Assembly: GCA_963798325.1 (NCBI GenBank)
Contig: CAWCSS010000003.1
Coordinates: forward strand, 434,001-498,000
Origin: Solirubrobacter sp963798325
GTDB taxonomy: Bacteria > Actinomycetota > Thermoleophilia > Solirubrobacterales > Solirubrobacteraceae
Length of the DNA: 64,000 nucleotides
Direction of reading: 5' to 3'
In this document: positions 42,567-50,521 of the stretch, one piece after another
How the letters are laid out: the number at the start of each line of letters is the position of its first letter
Position numbering within the stretch: position 1 is the first letter of the stretch
Made by a program: the position numbers and the translations under genes
The notes under the pieces: model-generated
The model's database searches: none
Told to the model about the DNA's origin: nothing
Seen by the model: only the letters and a program-made list of their open reading frames with translations

Positions 42567-43211
42567 TCACGACGTCACCCGCTCATCCGCGACCTGCGTC
42601 AGGACGCCCGCGAACGTCTCCGGCGACTGCGCGCCGGACACGCCGTACCTGCCGTCGATGACGAAGAACGGGACGCCCTGGATGCCGTACTGGATCGCCT
42701 GATCCTGGTCGGCGCGAACGTCGTCGAGGAACTCGTCGCTCTCGAGGGAGCGCAGGACGTCGGCGCGATCGAGCCCGACCTCGGCGGCCAGGTCGGCGAG
42801 GTCCTCGTCGCGGCCGACGTGGCGGCCTTCGACGAAGTACGCGCGCAGCAGCCGCTCCTTGAGCTCGACCTGCCTGCCGTGCTGCTTGGCGTAGTGCAGC
42901 GCCTGGTGGGCCTTGACGGTCTTGGTGTGCTGGAGCGCGTCGAAGTCGTAGTCGAGCCCGACCTCCGCGGCGATCCCGGCGACGCGATCGAGCATCGACT
43001 GCACCTGCGCCGCCGGCAGGCCCTTGTGCCTGACCAGGAAATCGACCTCGGAGCCGGCGAAGTCGACCGGTGTGTCCGGTGCGAGCTCGAAGCTGTGGTA
43101 CTCGACCTCCACCTCTCCGCCGTAGGCCTCGACCCCGGCCTCGAACTTGCGCTTGCCGATGTAGCACCACGGACAGGCGATGTCCGACCAGATGTCAACC
43201 TTGATCCCCAT
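42567..43211 (-). CDS. DsbA-family oxidoreductase (FrnE-like)
   Basis: A 214-residue thioredoxin-fold protein of the FrnE/2-hydroxychromene-2-carboxylate isomerase group. The active site is CPWC at Cys13-Cys16 (SDIACPWCYIG), with an all-helical insertion, and the cis-proline loop is GIQGVPFFVIDGRYGVSGAQ. No signal peptide, so it is cytoplasmic. It is divergent from the DUF952 gene, with overlapping -10 elements between them and no room for a Shine-Dalgarno site, suggesting a leaderless mRNA. Confidence 0.92.
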   Translation of the reverse strand: MGIKVDIWSDIACPWCYIGKRKFEAGVEAYGGEVEVEYHSFELAPDTPVDFAGSEVDFLVRHKGLPAAQVQSMLDRVAGIAAEVGLDYDFDALQHTKTVKAHQALHYAKQHGRQVELKERLLRAYFVEGRHVGRDEDLADLAAEVGLDRADVLRSLESDEFLDDVRADQDQAIQYGIQGVPFFVIDGRYGVSGAQSPETFAGVLTQVADERVTS

Positions 43212-43228
43212 ACTTCAGAAAGTATAGT
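43210..43228. promoter_or_regulatory. Overlapping divergent -10 elements with palindrome
   Basis: ATACTTCAGAAAGTAT (43210-43225) is a dyad with perfect 6-bp arms. On the plus strand TATAGT (43223-43228) lies 4 bases before GTG 43233. On the minus strand TATACT (43226-43221) lies 9 bases before ATG 43211. The two -10 elements share bases, so the promoters would compete and both transcripts would be nearly leaderless. Confidence 0.55.
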
Positions 43229-43232
43229 GCCC

Positions 43233-43601
43233 GTGATCCTCCACATCACCACCCGCCCGGAGTGGGAAGCCGCCCAGGCCGCCGGCGCCTACGAGGCGCC
43301 GTCGCTGGCCAGCGAGGGATTCATCCACATGTCCGCGCCGCACCAGGTGGCAAGGACGGCCAACCGCCGCTTCCGCGGCACGCCCGGGCTCGTGCTCCTG
43401 GTCGTCGATCCCGCCCGGCTGACCTCGCCGCTGAAGGTCGAGATCGGCGAGGTGGAGACCGGCGAGACGTTCCCGCACGTCTACGGCCCGATCGATCTCG
43501 ATGCGGTCGACGACGTCGTCGAGTTCCCCGAGGGGCCCGACGGGTTCGTCCTCCCGGCAAAGATTGCGGAGAATGCGGGATCGTCACGCGGCGCGGGTTG
43601 A
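43233..43601 (+). CDS. DUF952 family protein
   Basis: A 122-residue protein of DUF952: ILHITTRPEWEAAQAAGAYEAPSL, then EGFIHMSAPHQVARTANRRF and LVVDPARLTSPLKVE, and the ending FPHVYGPIDLDAV. The FIH and HVYGPI segments are the family signatures. Function is unknown. GTG 43233 (or 43227) is the start, with a -10 element directly upstream. Confidence 0.88.
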   Translation: MILHITTRPEWEAAQAAGAYEAPSLASEGFIHMSAPHQVARTANRRFRGTPGLVLLVVDPARLTSPLKVEIGEVETGETFPHVYGPIDLDAVDDVVEFPEGPDGFVLPAKIAENAGSSRGAG

Positions 43602-43642
43602 CGTAAGACCGCCTCCGGGCGTACCTTCATGGAGCACGCGGA

Positions 43643-43762
43643 ACCGAGCCGCAGAGAGCGAAGCCCAGGGGTTGTAAGGGCTCGCCGCTCTGAGACCGGG
43701 CCGGCGACACCCCCTCGCGGGGATGGCGCTGCCCGGAGGAGAGCACCCCGGGCGGCTCGGGT
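43643..43762. ncRNA. Candidate structured RNA (three-way junction)
   Basis: Between the convergent DUF952 and TetR genes, CCGAGCCGC (43644-43652) pairs with GCGGCTCGG (43752-43760), closing a ~100-base region with two internal stems. Stem one is AGAGCG (43655-43660)/CGCTCT (43686-43691) with inner AGCCC/GGGCT around AGGGGTTGTAA. Stem two is CCGGGC (43696-43701)/GCCCGG (43731-43736) with inner CCCC-TCGC-GGGG. It matches no riboswitch, 6S, SRP or tmRNA consensus I know. High GC makes chance pairing possible, so this is a candidate only; strand is undetermined. Confidence 0.4.
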
Positions 43763-43768
43763 CTGCGT

Positions 43769-43786
43769 CACCCTTCGTTAAGGGTG
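43769..43786 (-). terminator. Terminator hairpin of the TetR gene
   Basis: CACCCTT (43769-43775), loop CGTT, AAGGGTG (43780-43786). The minus-strand TAA stop of the TetR gene lies within the hairpin at 43778-43780. Confidence 0.6.
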
Positions 43787-44329
43787 CATTCCTCGCAGGA
43801 CGAGCTCGGCCAGGCGCCTCGCGCCGGCCGGATCGAGCGCACCCGCCTCGCGGGTGGACTTGAACACCAGCCGCAGATCCTCGTGGCCGGCGTCTTCGCG
43901 GAGGTGGCCCTGTGCACGCGCGCGCTCGACCAGTGCTTCGAGCGCCCGCGTGGCCTGCGCACGCGCCTGCGCCACGTCGGCACGGCGATCCGCCGCGTCG
44001 TCCCAGGCGGTCTGGGAGAGGAAGTCGGTCGCGCCGTCCTGCGCGGTGACGTAGGTGACGCGCTGCAGTGCCGCCCACGCGTCGGGCTCCTCGCAAGCGG
44101 CGGTGAACCGCTCCACGAGGCCCAGCGCACGCTCGATGACCAGAGCGGCGATCACGTCCTCCTTCGCGCCGACCATCCGGTAGATGCTCCCCACCCCGGC
44201 GCCGATCGCCGCCGCCAGCACGGGCATGGCGACGTCCAGGCCCTCGCGCGCGAAGAGCTCGTCGGCGGCCGCCAGGGTGCGCTGCCGCTTCTCCTCCCCG
44301 CTCAGCGACGCCCACACCGGAATGGTCAT
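43778..44329 (-). CDS. TetR/AcrR-family regulator
   Basis: A 183-residue repressor: N-terminal helix-turn-helix (TLAAADELFAREGLDVAMPVLAAAIGAGVGSIYRMVGAKEDVIAALV) and a helical ligand-binding domain. The ligand is unknown. It is divergent from ilvD, with only 17 bp between the two starts, so it could control ilvD as well as itself. Confidence 0.9.
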   Translation of the reverse strand: MTIPVWASLSGEEKRQRTLAAADELFAREGLDVAMPVLAAAIGAGVGSIYRMVGAKEDVIAALVIERALGLVERFTAACEEPDAWAALQRVTYVTAQDGATDFLSQTAWDDAADRRADVAQARAQATRALEALVERARAQGHLREDAGHEDLRLVFKSTREAGALDPAGARRLAELVLRGMHP

Positions 44330-44346
44330 TCCGCTAGTCTACCGCC

Positions 44347-46224
44347 GTGCCCGAATATCGCTCCCGCACCGTCACCCACGGCCGCAACATGGCCGGCGCC
44401 CGCGCCCTCCTGCGTGCCGCCGGGGTAGAGAAGGCGGACCTCGGGCGCAAGCCGATCATCGCCGTCGCCAACAGCTACACGCAGTTCGTGCCGGGCCACA
44501 CGCACCTCAAGCCGGTGGGCGAGATCGTCGCCGACGCGGTGATCGCCGCGGGCGGGATCCCACGTGAGTTCAACACGATCGCCGTCGACGACGGGATCGC
44601 GATGGGTCACGGCGGGATGCTCTACTCGCTGCCCTCGCGCGACCTGATCGCCGACAGCGTCGAGTACATGGTCAACGCCCACTGCGCCGACGCGCTGATC
44701 TGCATCTCCAACTGCGACAAGATCACGCCGGGCATGCTCAACGCGGCCTTGCGGCTGAACATCCCGACGGTGTTCGTGTCCGGTGGTCCGATGGAGGGCG
44801 GCACCGCCGTGCTCGTCGACGGCACCGTGCGCACGCGGGTCAACCTGATCACCGCGATCTCCGATGCGGTCGCGGACGAGGTCTCCGACGAGGACATCGC
44901 GATCATCGAGGAGTCGGCCTGCCCGACCTGCGGCTCCTGCTCGGGCATGTTCACGGCGAACTCGATGAACTGCCTGACCGAGGCGCTCGGGCTCGCGCTC
45001 CCCGGCAACGGCTCGACGCTGGCCACGCACACCGCCCGCCGCGACCTCTACGAGGCCGCCGGCCGCGCCGTGGTGGACATCACCGCGAGCTACTACGAAG
45101 GCGACGACGCGTCCGTGCTGCCGCGCAGCATCGCCACCCGCGAGGCGTTCGAGAACGCGATGGCGCTGGACGTCGCCATGGGCGGCTCGACCAACACCGT
45201 CCTGCACCTGCTGGCCGCGGCGCAGGAGGCCGAGCTGGACTTCACGATGCAGGACATCGACGAGATCTCGCGCCGCGTCCCGTGCCTGTCCAAGCTCGCG
45301 CCGAACGGGACCTACCTGATGGAGGACTGTCACCGCGCGGGCGGCATCCCGGCGATCCTCGGCGAGCTGCACCGCGGCGGGCTGCTGCACACCGGGGTGC
45401 GCTCCGTGCACTCCCCCTCGCTGGAGCGGTGGCTGGCCGAGTGGGACATTCGCGGCGGCACCGCCACCGACCAGGCGATCGAGCTCTTCCACGCCGCTCC
45501 CGGCTGCGTGCGCTCGGCGACGGCGGGCTCGCAGTCCGAGCGCTGGGAGTCGCTGGACACCGACGCGGCCGGCGGCTGCATCCGCGACGTCGCACACGCG
45601 CACTCGCGAGACGGTGGACTCGCGATCCTCTACGGCAACATCGCCGTCGACGGGTGCGTGGTCAAGACGGCGGGCGTGGACGAGTCGATCCTGCGCTTCT
45701 CCGGCCCGGCGCGGGTCGTCGAGTCCCAGGACGCGGCCGTCGAGCTGATCCTCAGCGGCGGCGTGCGCGCCGGCGACGTGGTCGTGATCCGCTACGAGGG
45801 GCCCAAGGGCGGCCCGGGCATGCAGGAGATGCTCTACCCGACCTCCTACCTGAAGGGCCGCGGGCTCGGGAAGGCGTGCGCGCTGATCACCGACGGGCGC
45901 TTCAGCGGCGGCACGTCGGGGCTCTCGATCGGCCACGTGTCGCCCGAGGCGGCGGCCGGCGGGGCGATCGCGCTGGTGGAGGAGGGCGACACGATCGAGA
46001 TCAGCATCCCGGAGCGCACGATCTCGCTCGCGGTCACCGACGCCGAGCTGCAGGAGCGCCGCGAGGCGCTGGAGGCGACCACCGGCTACGTGCCGCTCGG
46101 GCGCGAGCGCGCGGTCTCCCCCGCCCTGCGCGCCTACGCCGCGATGGCCACCTCGGCCGACCGCGGCGCGATCCGCGACGTCTCGCTCATCGAGGGTCGA
46201 TCGGCGGCACCCACTCGCGCGTGA
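44347..46224 (+). CDS. ilvD: Dihydroxy-acid dehydratase
   Basis: A 625-residue dehydratase for branched-chain amino acid and CoA-precursor synthesis. Iron-sulfur cysteines appear in ISNCDKITPGML and CPTCGSCSGMFTANSMNC, plus the family segments MGHGGMLYSLPSR, AMGGSTNTVLHLLA and TDGRFSGGTSGLSIGHVSPEAA. The three cysteine-containing segments and length fit the E. coli-like [4Fe-4S] group. GTG 44347 is the start. The 3' end overlaps the convergent DNA glycosylase gene by 38 bp. Confidence 0.95.
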   Translation: MPEYRSRTVTHGRNMAGARALLRAAGVEKADLGRKPIIAVANSYTQFVPGHTHLKPVGEIVADAVIAAGGIPREFNTIAVDDGIAMGHGGMLYSLPSRDLIADSVEYMVNAHCADALICISNCDKITPGMLNAALRLNIPTVFVSGGPMEGGTAVLVDGTVRTRVNLITAISDAVADEVSDEDIAIIEESACPTCGSCSGMFTANSMNCLTEALGLALPGNGSTLATHTARRDLYEAAGRAVVDITASYYEGDDASVLPRSIATREAFENAMALDVAMGGSTNTVLHLLAAAQEAELDFTMQDIDEISRRVPCLSKLAPNGTYLMEDCHRAGGIPAILGELHRGGLLHTGVRSVHSPSLERWLAEWDIRGGTATDQAIELFHAAPGCVRSATAGSQSERWESLDTDAAGGCIRDVAHAHSRDGGLAILYGNIAVDGCVVKTAGVDESILRFSGPARVVESQDAAVELILSGGVRAGDVVVIRYEGPKGGPGMQEMLYPTSYLKGRGLGKACALITDGRFSGGTSGLSIGHVSPEAAAGGAIALVEEGDTIEISIPERTISLAVTDAELQERREALEATTGYVPLGRERAVSPALRAYAAMATSADRGAIRDVSLIEGRSAAPTRA

Positions 46225-47110
46225 GCGTGAGCCAGAACGCCAGCCCGGCGTACTCGCGGTAGCGCCGGAAGGCCTTCTCGATCCCGACGTCGGTGACCCG
46301 CGGGCGACCGGCGAGACGGCGGTAGGTGGGGCGCGTCCAGGAGTCCAGGATCAGCCGCCGGTAGCGCCCGAGCAGCATCATCACGTGCGCGCAGGCGTAG
46401 GGCCCGACGCCGGGCAGGGCGAGCAGCCGCTCGGTGACCTCCGCGTCGGAGAGCGCGGGGTCGTTGAGCGCCTCCAGGTCGAGCCGGCCCGCCGCGACGT
46501 CAGCCGCGATCGTTCGCAGATACGGACCGCGGTAGCCGGCCTTGGCGACGCCGGTGTAGAAGTCCTCGCCGGCTTCGGCCATCGCCTCCGGGGTCGGGAA
46601 CGCGTGCCGCTCCGGCGCGCCGCGTGCCGGCGCGCCCAGCACGTCGACCAGCGCGGTGACCATCCGCACGGTCGCCGACCAGGTGCAGTTGGTGGTGCAG
46701 ATCGTCTTGACCAGGTCCTCGAAGACGGTCGGGCTGCGCATCATCCGCCCGGCGCCGGCGGCCGCCCATTCGAGCGCGGGATCGGCCGCGGCGACGAGAT
46801 AGAACGGGCTGAAGTCCTCGTCCAGGCGCAGCATGTGACGGATCACGGGCTCCGCCGCCGCCGTGTCGATCCGCGCGAACCCCGGCCCGTCGGCGACCAC
46901 GCGCACCGGCAGCGCCGCATCGTCGATCAGCAGGACCGTGTCCAGCGCCGTGCCGTCCTGCGCCACCGCGTTGGGCGGCAGGTCGGCGACGCCGTGCGAG
47001 AGCACCGTGCGGGCGAAGTCGACCGGCTCCCCGCCACGACCGAGCAGCTCGATCCGCGTCACCGCGCGCCGCGCCGGTAGGCGGGTCCGAGTTCGCGGAA
47101 GCTCGCCCAC
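46187..47110 (-). CDS. DNA glycosylase, HhH-GPD superfamily (3-methyladenine glycosylase II-like)
   Basis: A 307-residue base-excision repair protein: helix-hairpin-helix LLALPGVGPYACAHVMMLLGRY and the catalytic Asp in LILDSWTRPTYRRL. Upstream, FEDLVKTICTTNCTWSATVRMV fits the AlkA/Ogg-like fold. The Lys of bifunctional enzymes is not in its usual place, so it is probably monofunctional. No [4Fe-4S] cysteine cluster at the C-terminus. GTG 47110 or the shorter GTG 47062 may be the start. Confidence 0.82.
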   Translation of the reverse strand: MGELPRTRTRLPARRAVTRIELLGRGGEPVDFARTVLSHGVADLPPNAVAQDGTALDTVLLIDDAALPVRVVADGPGFARIDTAAAEPVIRHMLRLDEDFSPFYLVAAADPALEWAAAGAGRMMRSPTVFEDLVKTICTTNCTWSATVRMVTALVDVLGAPARGAPERHAFPTPEAMAEAGEDFYTGVAKAGYRGPYLRTIAADVAAGRLDLEALNDPALSDAEVTERLLALPGVGPYACAHVMMLLGRYRRLILDSWTRPTYRRLAGRPRVTDVGIEKAFRRYREYAGLAFWLTLTREWVPPIDPR

Positions 47111-47196
47111 GCAAGACGACTCATCAGACCCTGCGGCAAACGCCCGTACGACACCGGATCGCGGAGTCTACGAGGCGCCGCGGCGATTCGGCGCGA

Positions 47197-47931
47197 TCAG
47201 ACGGACAACGTTTCGTGCATCCCGCGAGCGAGCCCCGGCCGCGTCTCGGGCACCCGGCGCCGCGCCGGAGAAGTGAAGCCCTTGACGACCAGGTAGACGC
47301 CGAACGTCGCCTCCCAGAGGATCTCCGGCACGGTCAGGAGACCCTGTGGCGTCGACTGGCGGTCGTAGACGCCGAGCAGCGCGCCGCTCGCCGCGACGAA
47401 CGCGAAGGCCCCCGCGACCATGCCGAACATCGCCAGCCGCCGCGGCAGCAGGCCCGACGAATACATCAGGTACCCGAGCAGCAGCCCGTTGCCGATCCCG
47501 GCACAGAAGCCCGGGCCGAGCAGGAACGTCCAATCGTGGAAGGCGACCAGCGTCTGCCCGGCGATCACGAGCGTCCCGGCCTCGGCGCCGCCGAACTGCT
47601 GGCGCAGGGTCAGCACCGACAGCACGCTGATCAGGCCCGCGACGATGATCGTCGACTCCAGCACCCGCGACGCGACGTAGCCGAGCGCGGCGCGGGGCGA
47701 GTAGCGCCTGGCCACCGGGTAGAGCGCGACGGCGGTGCCGATGTTGCAGATCGCGGTCAGCACCTCGAGGAACGCGCCGATCCTGATCTGGGTGTCGTGA
47801 TCCCCGCCGAGGATGAATTTGGGGTGGTCCAACAGAGGACCGTAGAGCAGGTATCCCGGGATCGAGAAGACGAACGTCCCGATGAACAACCAGCCGACCA
47901 GGCGTGAGGTGGAGCGGTCTGAAGTGGGCAT
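47197..47931 (-). CDS. DUF4386 family membrane protein
   Basis: A 244-residue protein with about six to seven membrane helices matching DUF4386: TSRLVGWLFIGTFVFSIPGYLLYGPLL, RIGAFLEVLTAICNIGTAVALYPVARR and SRVLESTIIVAGLISVLSVLTLRQ. Function is unknown. An inverted repeat 47 bp upstream of its start resembles a second one before the XRE-cupin gene, so both may be controlled by that regulator. Confidence 0.88.
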   Translation of the reverse strand: MPTSDRSTSRLVGWLFIGTFVFSIPGYLLYGPLLDHPKFILGGDHDTQIRIGAFLEVLTAICNIGTAVALYPVARRYSPRAALGYVASRVLESTIIVAGLISVLSVLTLRQQFGGAEAGTLVIAGQTLVAFHDWTFLLGPGFCAGIGNGLLLGYLMYSSGLLPRRLAMFGMVAGAFAFVAASGALLGVYDRQSTPQGLLTVPEILWEATFGVYLVVKGFTSPARRRVPETRPGLARGMHETLSV

Positions 47932-47977
47932 GGCGAAGACTGTCCGCCGCGAGCACGCACAACGCCAAGCGTTGTTG

Positions 47978-47994
47978 CCGTTTCTGGGAAACGG
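47978..47994. promoter_or_regulatory. Inverted repeat: XRE operator candidate or terminator
   Basis: CCGTTTC-TGG-GAAACGG, perfect 7-bp arms. It immediately follows the XRE-cupin stop and lies 47 bp upstream of the DUF4386 start, so it can act as terminator, operator or both. Its core TTTCTGGGAA recurs, on the opposite strand, at 48584-48593 in front of the XRE gene. Confidence 0.5.
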
Positions 47995-48564
47995 TCAGGC
48001 GGTGCGCGGCGCCGCGCGGACGTGCATCCGCTGCCCGTGGCTGCCGTGCACGCTGAGGATCTCGACCGGCTCGTCGCCCGCGGGGCCGAACCAGTGCGGC
48101 ATCCGGGTGTCGAACTCCGCGACCTCGCCGGCCCGCATCGTGATGTCGTGCTCGCCGAGGATCAGCCGCATCTCGCCCGAGAGCACGTAGAGCCACTCGT
48201 AGCCCGCGTGCGTGCGCAGCTTGCGCTCCTGCTCGGGCGGGATCACGACCTTCCACACGGCGAGGCCGCTGGACTGCTGCGTGAGCGGATACACGAGCCG
48301 CCCGTTGCGCGTCTTGGGCCGCATCCGCACGCGCGGATCGCCGACCGGCGGCGCGCCGACGAGCTCGTCGAGCGGCAGGTGATGCGCCTCGGCCAGTGGC
48401 AGCAGCAACTCGAGGCTCGGCTTTCGCTGTCCGCTCTCCAGCCGCGAGAGCGTGCTCTTGGATATCCCGGTCTTCGCCGCCAGCGCCGTGAGCGTCAGGC
48501 CACGGCGCTCGCGCAGCCTCCGCAAGCGCGGACCAACCTCGGCGAGCACGTCCGGGTCCGCCAT
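47995..48564 (-). CDS. XRE helix-turn-helix regulator with cupin domain
   Basis: A 189-residue regulator. The N-terminal helix-turn-helix (VGPRLRRLRERRGLTLTALAAKTGISKSTLSRLESGQRKPS) is followed by a C-terminal cupin barrel (YEWLYVLSGEMRLILGEHDITMRAGEVAEFDTRMPHWFGPAG) with His and Glu in place for metal or ligand. It is divergent from the thioredoxin reductase-like gene, a pairing often seen in bacteria, and likely represses it and itself through the palindromes in the intergenic region. Confidence 0.92.
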   Translation of the reverse strand: MADPDVLAEVGPRLRRLRERRGLTLTALAAKTGISKSTLSRLESGQRKPSLELLLPLAEAHHLPLDELVGAPPVGDPRVRMRPKTRNGRLVYPLTQQSSGLAVWKVVIPPEQERKLRTHAGYEWLYVLSGEMRLILGEHDITMRAGEVAEFDTRMPHWFGPAGDEPVEILSVHGSHGQRMHVRAAPRTA

Positions 48565-48578
48565 CGGCGCGACGCTAC

Positions 48579-48617
48579 CGGCGATTCCCAGAAACCGCAA
48601 CGAAAGTGGATATCCAC
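48579..48617. promoter_or_regulatory. Operator candidates between the XRE and flavoprotein genes
   Basis: GTGGATATCCAC (48606-48617) is a perfect 12-bp palindrome, placed 26 bp before the flavoprotein ATG. Next to it, CGATTCCCAGAAACCG (48582-48597) is an imperfect dyad sharing TTTCTGGGAA (reverse strand) with 47978-47994. Both are within 55 bp of the divergent XRE start. Confidence 0.5.
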
Positions 48618-48642
48618 GGCGCCGCCCTGCACGGTGAAGGGC

Positions 48643-49536
48643 ATGGAAACCGACTTTGAAGTAGCGATCATCGGCGGCGGACCCGCCGGCCTGAGCGCCG
48701 CGCTGGTGCTCGGCCGGGCGAGGCGCCGCGTGGTGATCATCGACGCCGGCGCGCCGCGCAACGCGCCCGCCGCCCACATGCAGGGGTTCATCTCCCGCGA
48801 CGGGACACCACCCGCGGAGCTGCTCGACGCCGCCCGCCGAGAAGTCCGCCACTACGGCGTCGAGATCGTCGAGGACCGCGTGACCGATGCGACCGCCGGC
48901 TTCGCGTTGCGGCTCGCGACCGGGCGGACGATCGAAGCGCGGCAGGTCCTGCTCGCGACCGGCGCCACCGACGTGCTGCCCGACATCGACGGCGCCCGCG
49001 AGCGCTGGGGCCGCGACTTCCTGCACTGCCCGTACTGCCACGGCTGGGAGGTGCGCGACCAGCGGATCGGCGTGCTCGGGTCCGTCGAACACGCCCACCT
49101 GCTCCGGCAATGGTCGGACGACGTGATCCTGTTCCCGCACACCACGCCCGTGACCCCCGAGGAGCGCGCCTCCCTCGAGGCGCGCGGCATCGCGATCGTC
49201 GACGGAACGGTCGAGCGGCTACTGGTCAGCGACGACCGCCTGCACGCCGTCCAGATGCGCGCCGGCGCCGTCCCTCGCGACGTGCTCTTCATGCGACCCG
49301 CGCTCAGCGCGCACGCCGACTCCCCCGCCGCCGCGCTCGGCTGCGACCTGCTCCCAGGCGGGCTCGTCCTCGCCGACGCCGAGGGCCGCACCAGCGTGCC
49401 CGGCGTCTGGGCGGCCGGCAACGCCACCAACCCCCGCGCGCAGGTGATCACCGCCGCCGGAGAAGGCTCCGCGGTCGCGATCGCGATCAACACCCACCTC
49501 GTCAACCACGACGCCCGGCTCCTCGCCGCGGCCTGA
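48643..49536 (+). CDS. Thioredoxin reductase-like FAD oxidoreductase
   Basis: A 297-residue pyridine nucleotide-disulfide oxidoreductase of the thioredoxin reductase type. The FAD motif is IIGGGPAGLSAA (9-20). Redox-active Cys129-Cys132 are in HCPYCHGWE, and the C-terminal FAD motif is VPGVWAAGNATNPRAQVITAAGEGSAVA. The NADPH domain GSVEHAH lacks the usual GxGxxG glycines, as in ferredoxin-type or H2O2-forming relatives. GAAGG precedes ATG 48643. No thioredoxin gene is adjacent; the divergent regulator and the small membrane protein downstream suggest a stress operon. Confidence 0.9.
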   Translation: METDFEVAIIGGGPAGLSAALVLGRARRRVVIIDAGAPRNAPAAHMQGFISRDGTPPAELLDAARREVRHYGVEIVEDRVTDATAGFALRLATGRTIEARQVLLATGATDVLPDIDGARERWGRDFLHCPYCHGWEVRDQRIGVLGSVEHAHLLRQWSDDVILFPHTTPVTPEERASLEARGIAIVDGTVERLLVSDDRLHAVQMRAGAVPRDVLFMRPALSAHADSPAAALGCDLLPGGLVLADAEGRTSVPGVWAAGNATNPRAQVITAAGEGSAVAIAINTHLVNHDARLLAAA

Positions 49537-49554
49537 GACCAACGGAGACCACCG

Positions 49555-49773
49555 ATGACACCGCCCCCGACCCGACACCAGCTCGCCCTGATGATCTGGC
49601 TCTGCGTGTTCCCGACGCTGACCGCGCTGAACCTGCTCCTCGGCGACTGGCTCGCGACCCTCTCGCCCGTCGCGCGGACCTTCGTGCTCGCGACGATCGC
49701 GGTCCCGATCGTCATCTACGGCCTGATGCCGCACCTGCACCGCGTCCGCGCCCGCCTCGTGACTCCCAGGTAG
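49555..49773 (+). CDS. Small two-helix membrane protein
   Basis: A 72-residue protein with two transmembrane helices (QLALMIWLCVFPTLTALNLLL and VLATIAVPIVIYGLMP) and a basic C-terminus (LHRVRARLVTPR). A GGAGA site precedes the ATG, and it starts 18 bp after the flavoprotein gene, so both are probably co-transcribed. No family or function recognised. Confidence 0.75.
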   Translation: MTPPPTRHQLALMIWLCVFPTLTALNLLLGDWLATLSPVARTFVLATIAVPIVIYGLMPHLHRVRARLVTPR

Positions 49774-49831
49774 CGCTCCGCCGCGACGCCGGTAGGTGCG
49801 CTCGGCGGCCGTGTCGATGCGGTTCGGCTCG

Positions 49832-50464
49832 TCAGCTCTCGAGGCGCCGATAACTGACGTGCACGGCGTCCTCCCCGAGGTCGCCACCGAGCACCGGGCT
49901 CTCGATGTACTGGCCCACGTAGTCCCCACGCCGCACGCGCAGCAGATTGCCGTGGGCGACCTGGACGTCGCCCGGCCCGTACTCCCACTGTCTGACCTGC
50001 ATGGTCTCGTACATCTCGCCGATCTCCGCGTCGGACGGATGACGGTGGACGCTGAGCCAGCGGTGGCTGCCGTACACGTAGTCCACGGGGCGGTCGGTGA
50101 CCTCGCCGATCGGCTTGCCGACCAGCCGCGCGGCCGCCGCGACGTCGGCGTCGAAGGCGTGGAACCCCACCACGCCGCTCTCGCCGAAGAGGTACTCCAG
50201 GTACGGCGGCAGCGGGAACGAGCCCGGTACCGCCGCCACGTGCAGCGCGCCGGGCTCCAGAGCAGACCAGATCCGCTCGCGCGTGCCCCTGCGGTAGCGG
50301 GCCGCGTCGCGCCCGGACACGACGATGTCCCCGGGCTCGAGCTCCCACGCGCCGGCGTCGTAGTCGACCGGTCCCGAGAGCTCCTCCACACGACCGCCGA
50401 ACATCCGCTCGACGTCCCCCTCGAAGCCGCGCAGCAGCACGGCGCCATCACGAGCGAGGTTCAT
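49832..50464 (-). CDS. Hypothetical protein, unassigned
   Basis: A 210-residue soluble protein. It has a beta-rich centre (WELEPGDIVVSGRDAARYRRGTRERIW, ALEPGALHVAAVPGSF) and a C-terminal half rich in aromatic residues (VYGSHRWLSVHRHPSD, VRQWEYGPGDVQVAHGNLLRVRRGDYVGQYIES). Histidines and an acidic residue there could form a metal site, but no motif is convincing. The gene starts just past the terminator that ends the pilBTC operon. Confidence 0.6.
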   Translation of the reverse strand: MNLARDGAVLLRGFEGDVERMFGGRVEELSGPVDYDAGAWELEPGDIVVSGRDAARYRRGTRERIWSALEPGALHVAAVPGSFPLPPYLEYLFGESGVVGFHAFDADVAAAARLVGKPIGEVTDRPVDYVYGSHRWLSVHRHPSDAEIGEMYETMQVRQWEYGPGDVQVAHGNLLRVRRGDYVGQYIESPVLGGDLGEDAVHVSYRRLES

Positions 50465-50478
50465 GCCCTCAACGATGA

Positions 50479-50500
50479 AGGCCGCCCATGAGAGCGGCCT
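50479..50500 (-). terminator. Terminator after pilC
   Basis: AGGCCGC (50479-50485), 8-base loop, GCGGCCT (50494-50500). It lies 22 bp beyond the restored pilC stop (50522-50524). The uncorrected frame would read through this hairpin to 50469, supporting the corrected end. Confidence 0.65.
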
Positions 50501-50521
50501 CCGGTACCGGCTGCGGCGTTG

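Noticed and set aside
43643..43762. SRP, 6S or known riboswitch RNA
   Set aside because: No match to the conserved SRP tetraloop region, 6S bubble, or SAM, cobalamin, glycine or ZTP riboswitch cores as I know them.
49844..49853. GCCGATAA on the plus strand, a perfect sigma-28 -10 match
   Set aside because: Lies in the coding end of a minus-strand gene, has no matching -35 and no gene downstream.
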